64,000 bases of DNA. Source: Lachnospiraceae bacterium UBA3850. Its GTDB lineage: Bacteria; Bacillota; Clostridia; Lachnospirales; Lachnospiraceae. Shown in pieces: positions 60,801-64,000 of this stretch (the first letter of the stretch is position 1; every line of letters starts with the position of its first letter). The notes under the pieces were generated by a model, which ran no database searches, was not told the origin of the DNA, and saw only the letters and a program-made list of their open reading frames with translations. Location of the stretch: assembly GCA_002392655.1 (NCBI GenBank), contig DGHK01000050.1, positions 1-64,000 on the forward strand. Reading direction: 5' to 3'. Both the position numbers and the translations under genes were made by a program.

Positions 60801-61222
60801 ATCGTGTATATGAGGAGAGAATTAATGCGCAGATTGAGATGAATCGAGCACCTGATTTTGCAATAACGATTCTTGATCTGAATAACCTGAAGAAGATAAA
60901 TGATACTGAGGGTCATAAAGCGGGAGATCAGTATCTCAGAGATGCCTGCAAGATTATATGTACAACCTTCAAGAGGAGTCCGGTATTCCGTGTGGGTGGA
61001 GATGAGTTTGCGGTTCTTTCACAGGGGGAAGATTATAAACACCTGGATGAGCTCATCGAACAGATGAATAATCATAACGAAGAAGCAGTAAAAACAGGAG
61101 GAATTGTTATTGCTCTTGGTATGTCCAGATATGAACATGATTCGAGGGTCGCTACAGTATATGAGCGTGCGGATCAGCTGATGTATGAGAATAAGAGTGC
61201 TCTGAAGGCACTTAATAAATAA
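57812..61222 (+). CDS. Diguanylate cyclase with two extracellular solute-binding domains and PAS
   Basis: A 1136-residue sensor enzyme. After a signal peptide (to about residue 31) there are two SBP_bac_3-type domains (about 40-260 and 275-495; the second begins GTIRIGYRNNYLPFC), a membrane helix (about 513-535), a PAS domain (LLDNMPGMNYTKDAETG), a middle region, and a C-terminal GGDEF domain with intact GGDEF at 1062-1066. The usual inhibitory RxxD upstream is missing (RSPV). It makes cyclic di-GMP in response to an external ligand, likely an amino acid. The start is TTG behind AGGAGGTG. The histidine kinase follows 30 bp later. Confidence 0.92.
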   Translation: MDRRRGIKRSVVLLLLVTFFMGFLVPPVVHAEEKEEKEEKVVRVGWYDSSFCYYDSFGRRCGIAYEYEQKISAYTDWTYEYVEDSWSNLLQMLKDGEIDLLSDVSYTPEREEFMLYPDLPMGTESYYIYVDADNRDISADNIESLNGKRIGVNKDSIQEAFLKEWSEKYDVSVKIVPVSVNEAESMEMVASGELDGYASIFTFDSEQKVIPVARIGGSDYYYAVNKNRPDLLAELNMALAEIQDEDPYLNQKISEERLYNSRTNALITPSEEEWINEHGTIRIGYRNNYLPFCSRDEKSGELTGALKDYLAQAKNNLNYPDLKIETIPYDSTEEGLEALSNGEVDCIFPVYLSTYDADQRGIRLTSPAMKTEMNAIMRSSEKRVLSEDSEINFALNDGMMNVETFIMDHYPKVNRENYAGLDRCYDAVSDGSADCVLVSGYRIPTTEETLKKKKLVSVPTGESMPLSFAVRKSDTEMYFFMNKTAVMTESGDMDSALASYMLNDQKVTFMQFLRDHLVFVIVTLIVIFSVVIFLLVQKMKADRLANKQRGLLEEAAEVAELKQTVTSLLDNMPGMNYTKDAETGVYLACNQEFAERAHKKSPEEVVGLTAYDLFDEEMAKHYIEDDNIALSMDEPYIFYENVKNATGEQVQIRTTKLKYTDANGRQCVLGISIDVSDTVRINRGSVKNKESYEKARNSGIIFTHIAQALAHGYIDLYYIDLNSEEYIEYRLDDEGGSLVEARRGWHFFEECQEVIDREVYPEDCDTIKKALDRKTLETELGQNNTFMITYRIISDVTPKYVSMKITRMQDDNRFIILGITDVDEQMKEHNAAAQMQEEQVAYNRISALAGDFFCIYIVVPETGQYREFNASGDFDLFEHHGEGLDFFTDARERAVLGIYPEDQNRFLTALTKENVMAEVEQSGIFTLSCRMMIKGEPRYVQFKAALVEEKEGARLIIGVNDIDSQVRQEEEYGRRLAQARIEANIDALTGVKNRNAYRVYEERINAQIEMNRAPDFAITILDLNNLKKINDTEGHKAGDQYLRDACKIICTTFKRSPVFRVGGDEFAVLSQGEDYKHLDELIEQMNNHNEEAVKTGGIVIALGMSRYEHDSRVATVYERADQLMYENKSALKALNK

Positions 61223-61252
61223 GTAAGGGTATTACAAAGGGGATAGTAGTAT

Positions 61253-64000
61253 ATGTATTATTCCGCAATAGGACTGCTTGCGGCCCTTGTACTGATAATC
61301 GTTAATCAGGATATTCTGTTTCATCCGAAACAGTCATTTGATAAACCTGTATGGTCCATATACAGGAGGTTTTTGATTGCAGTTTTGGTTTATTATATCA
61401 CGGACATCGTATGGGGTATTTTTGATGGACTGAAACAGTCAAAACTACTCTTCGTTGATACGACTATTTATTTTGTTGCTATGTCTATTGGTATACTCTT
61501 ATGGGCTGAGTTCACCGTCGCATATCTGGAGGATAAAAACCTGCTCGGGCGTTATCTCATATTTATCGGTCGGGTTATATCCGGTTTGATAACTATACTT
61601 GTTATCGCTAACATTTTCACTCCTATTCTTTTTGTTGTTGATGATAAATGTGTTTATCATGAGCTTCCGGTACGAAATGCGATGCTCTTATGCCAGATAG
61701 TAATGTTCTATCTGATTTCGATATATGCGATAACTTATTTATTCAAACTGAAAAAAGAGATAATTAAGTCACAGCGTTATCGCATACTTGCAATCTTCGG
61801 ATTTATAATGGGAAGTTTGCTTTTCATTCAGCTGTACTTCCCGTTACTTCCTGTTTATTCTATAGGATATATGCTGGGAACATGCATGCTTCATACCTAT
61901 GTTACGAATGATGAGAAGGAAGCATACAAGAGGGGGCTGGAAGAAACAGAGAAGATTACTATTCTCAAGGATACTATTATTTCACTGCTTGATAACATGC
62001 CTGGGATGGCATTTACGAAGGATGCTGAAACAGGAAAGTATATCGCATGTAATCAGGCATTTGCAGAGTATGCACATAAGAAAAACAAGGAAGAGGTAAT
62101 AGGACTTACTGATGCTCAGATCTTTGATCCTGAGACGGCGGCCCAATTCGTAGAGGCAGATAAAATAGCTATGTCGCTGAGCAAACCATACATATTCTTT
62201 GAAGACGTTCCGGATGCAGTCGGTAATCAGCGACAGCTGCAGACGACAAAGCTAAAGTACAAGGATGTATCCGGAAAAATGTGTGTTCTTGGCATGTGCC
62301 AGGATATAACAGACATGGTAAGCATACAGCATGAACAGGCTATGACGAAGGAAGCGTATGAACAGGCGGTAAGCTCCGGTCTCATGTATACAAACATTGC
62401 ACAGACTCTTGCTCGTGATTACCTGGATATGTACTACGTAAATGTGGACTCAGAGGAGTATATAGAGTACAGCAAGAGTGAGGAAGGAACGGCGTTAAAA
62501 GAAATAAGACGTGGCTGGCACTTCTTCAGTGATTGTAAGAATGAGCTTGCAGAGCAGGTGTATGCTGATGACAGAGATTCGTTCTTAGATTCCATGAAGC
62601 GTAAAAATCTGATGAAAACACTCAAGCAGAAGGATTCATATGTCATGACATATCGCCAGATGAGTGAGAACGGCCCTGTTTATGTCAGTATGAAGATATC
62701 CCGGATGGATGATGAACACTATATCATCATAGGTATCTCAGATGTTGATGCAGAGATGCGAGAGACAATGATTAAAAATGAAGCTCTGGCTGAAGCGCTT
62801 GATTCCGTTGAGCAGGCTAATAAGGCTAAAACTACATTCCTTTCCGGAATGAGTTATGAGATACGTACTCCGCTCAGTTCGATAATTGGTCTGGATACTT
62901 TGGCTCTGAAGAATGAGAAGTTGGATGGTGAAACTCGAGATTATCTGGAGAAGATTGGAGAAAGTGCGAATAATCTGAGGACTATTATTAATGATATACT
63001 GAATATGAGTCGTATAGAGTCCGGTCGTGTAATGCTTCGAAAGTCTGAGTTTTCTCTGGGGACACTCATTGAACAGGTAAGTACCGTAACTATGTCACAG
63101 TGTAAGGATAAGGGACTTACTTATTCGTGTAGTTTTATAAACCAGGTGGAAGGTTCATATATCGGAGATGATACAAAGCTTAAGGAGGTTCTGCTCAAAA
63201 TCCTGTCAAATGCAATAAAGTTCACCGATGCACCCGGTGATGTTAAACTCACTGTGGAAAAAATATCAGAGGATGAAGACCAGTCCACAATCCGTTTCTG
63301 TATCAAGGATACCGGAATAGGAATAGATAAAGAGTATATACCAAAAGTTTTCGATGATTTTTTCCAAGAGAATACAGGGCTCAGAACTAAGTTCGGAGGT
63401 AGTGGACTGGGTATGGCCATTACCAAGAGAATTGTTAATATGATGAATGGAAGTATAACTGTAGAATCTGAAAAGAAAGTAGGTTCGGAATTTACAGTGA
63501 CTATACCACTACATAACAGTGATCAGAGTGGTCTGAATCTTGAAAGAGAGATAGATCTGAGTACGATGCATGTTTTAATTGTTGATGATGATGAGATTGA
63601 ATTAAAACATGCAAGAGCTGTTCTTCAGGAAGCCGGAGTTAAAACTGATACTTGTACGAGTGGAGAGGAAGCGCTTAATAAGATAGAAACACATTTTGCT
63701 AAGCATGAGCCTTACAATCTGGTCCTTATGGATTGGAATATGCCGGGCATGAACGGAAAGGAAACCTCTGCTAAAATTAAGAAGCTTTTTGGAGAAGAGA
63801 TAACAGTTGTTGCTCTGACTGCATACAGCTGGGATGATATCCGTGAAGATGCAGAACAGGTGGGAGTGAATCATTCCCTTACAAAGCCTCTGTTTGTATC
63901 AGAAATAGTGGAGAGCTTTGAAGATATAGCTCGTCACAGCAAGATGAATATATTCAAGGAAAAGAAGAGGGCAAGTCTCGCAGGACGTAGAATCCTTCTT
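61253..64000 (+). CDS. Hybrid histidine kinase with Tyr in place of phospho-acceptor His (runs off window)
   Basis: At least 916 residues; the frame is open to the window end. It has several N-terminal membrane helices, then a PAS domain nearly identical in plan to that of the preceding cyclase (LLDNMPGMAFTKDAETG). The HisKA segment reads GMSYEIRTPLSSI, with Y535 where H is expected. The ATPase domain is intact (SNAIKF, DTGIGI, GSGLGM), as is a receiver domain with D827 in LMDWNMPGMNG. A further receiver seems to begin at the end (GRRILL). ATG 61253 follows AAAGGGGA. It probably forms a two-gene unit with the cyclase. Confidence 0.85.
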   Translation, partial: MYYSAIGLLAALVLIIVNQDILFHPKQSFDKPVWSIYRRFLIAVLVYYITDIVWGIFDGLKQSKLLFVDTTIYFVAMSIGILLWAEFTVAYLEDKNLLGRYLIFIGRVISGLITILVIANIFTPILFVVDDKCVYHELPVRNAMLLCQIVMFYLISIYAITYLFKLKKEIIKSQRYRILAIFGFIMGSLLFIQLYFPLLPVYSIGYMLGTCMLHTYVTNDEKEAYKRGLEETEKITILKDTIISLLDNMPGMAFTKDAETGKYIACNQAFAEYAHKKNKEEVIGLTDAQIFDPETAAQFVEADKIAMSLSKPYIFFEDVPDAVGNQRQLQTTKLKYKDVSGKMCVLGMCQDITDMVSIQHEQAMTKEAYEQAVSSGLMYTNIAQTLARDYLDMYYVNVDSEEYIEYSKSEEGTALKEIRRGWHFFSDCKNELAEQVYADDRDSFLDSMKRKNLMKTLKQKDSYVMTYRQMSENGPVYVSMKISRMDDEHYIIIGISDVDAEMRETMIKNEALAEALDSVEQANKAKTTFLSGMSYEIRTPLSSIIGLDTLALKNEKLDGETRDYLEKIGESANNLRTIINDILNMSRIESGRVMLRKSEFSLGTLIEQVSTVTMSQCKDKGLTYSCSFINQVEGSYIGDDTKLKEVLLKILSNAIKFTDAPGDVKLTVEKISEDEDQSTIRFCIKDTGIGIDKEYIPKVFDDFFQENTGLRTKFGGSGLGMAITKRIVNMMNGSITVESEKKVGSEFTVTIPLHNSDQSGLNLEREIDLSTMHVLIVDDDEIELKHARAVLQEAGVKTDTCTSGEEALNKIETHFAKHEPYNLVLMDWNMPGMNGKETSAKIKKLFGEEITVVALTAYSWDDIREDAEQVGVNHSLTKPLFVSEIVESFEDIARHSKMNIFKEKKRASLAGRRILL

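Overview
The window looks like a chromosomal segment of a low-GC anaerobic Firmicute, most likely a Lachnospiraceae member (Butyrivibrio/Lachnospira-like). The evidence is the hup-rqcP-divIC-tilS-ftsH order, AGGAGG ribosome binding sites, TPP and cyclic-di-GMP-I riboswitches, and CRISPR repeats resembling those I remember for Lachnospiraceae Cas13a. The sporulation genes that normally sit between rqcP and tilS (yabP, yabQ, spoIIE) are absent, which suggests a non-sporulating lineage. Genus is not settled by sequence reading alone.

Left part (1-33400), mostly ordinary chromosome. A three-gene ABC exporter operon runs on the minus strand (43-3363). It is followed by a hairpin-rich spacer, a small lipoprotein and a Na+/phosphate symporter with a PhoU-like tail. 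A MoxR-DUF58-BatA/BatB/TPR operon (6075-11514) comes next, then an acyltransferase/DUF6320/esterase set, an aldose epimerase, and the hup-to-ftsH block. A 1.07-kb non-coding stretch (19821-20894) holds a candidate small RNA and several unrelated tandem repeats. After it come a HAD phosphatase, a collapsed transporter pseudogene, a Lon-like AAA ATPase, argG, a LysR-regulated cluster, and a TPP-riboswitch thiS-F-G-H-E-cytX operon.

Middle part (33450-54812), an accessory island. It opens with a 30-codon orphan gene, a group of divergent tRNAs, and a small XRE regulator followed by a tRNA 3' fragment. A promoter and a cyclic-di-GMP-I riboswitch then lead an operon of a small HTH protein, two uncharacterised helical proteins and a CbbX-type AAA+ ATPase. 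Next is a type VI-A CRISPR-Cas locus. CRISPR array 1 (8 repeats, 7 spacers) is followed by an operon of two membrane-anchored DUF4230-like proteins, a DUF3800-like/TPR protein, and Cas13a with two RxxxxH HEPN motifs. CRISPR array 2 (14 full repeats plus one truncated, 14 spacers), cas1 and cas2 come after. A separately promoted pair, a tandem degenerate-HTH protein and a Ser/Thr-kinase-TPR protein, closes the island. Both arrays carry the same 135-nt leader with two conserved hairpins, and three spacers from the two arrays read, in reverse complement, as the same Gly/Ala-rich peptide. The kinase and the DUF3800-like protein share a C-terminal helical module, linking genes on either side of Cas13a and cas1-cas2. 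These extra genes are the best candidate for an undescribed accessory system to Cas13a.

Right part (54893-64000) returns to ordinary genes: a Dabb protein, a membrane-anchored secreted protein, YoaK, VanZ, an S1-domain protein, a large periplasmic-sensor diguanylate cyclase, and a hybrid histidine kinase that runs off the window. The kinase has Tyr where the phospho-acceptor His should be. The cyclase and the island's cyclic-di-GMP riboswitch raise the possibility that second-messenger signalling controls part of the island.
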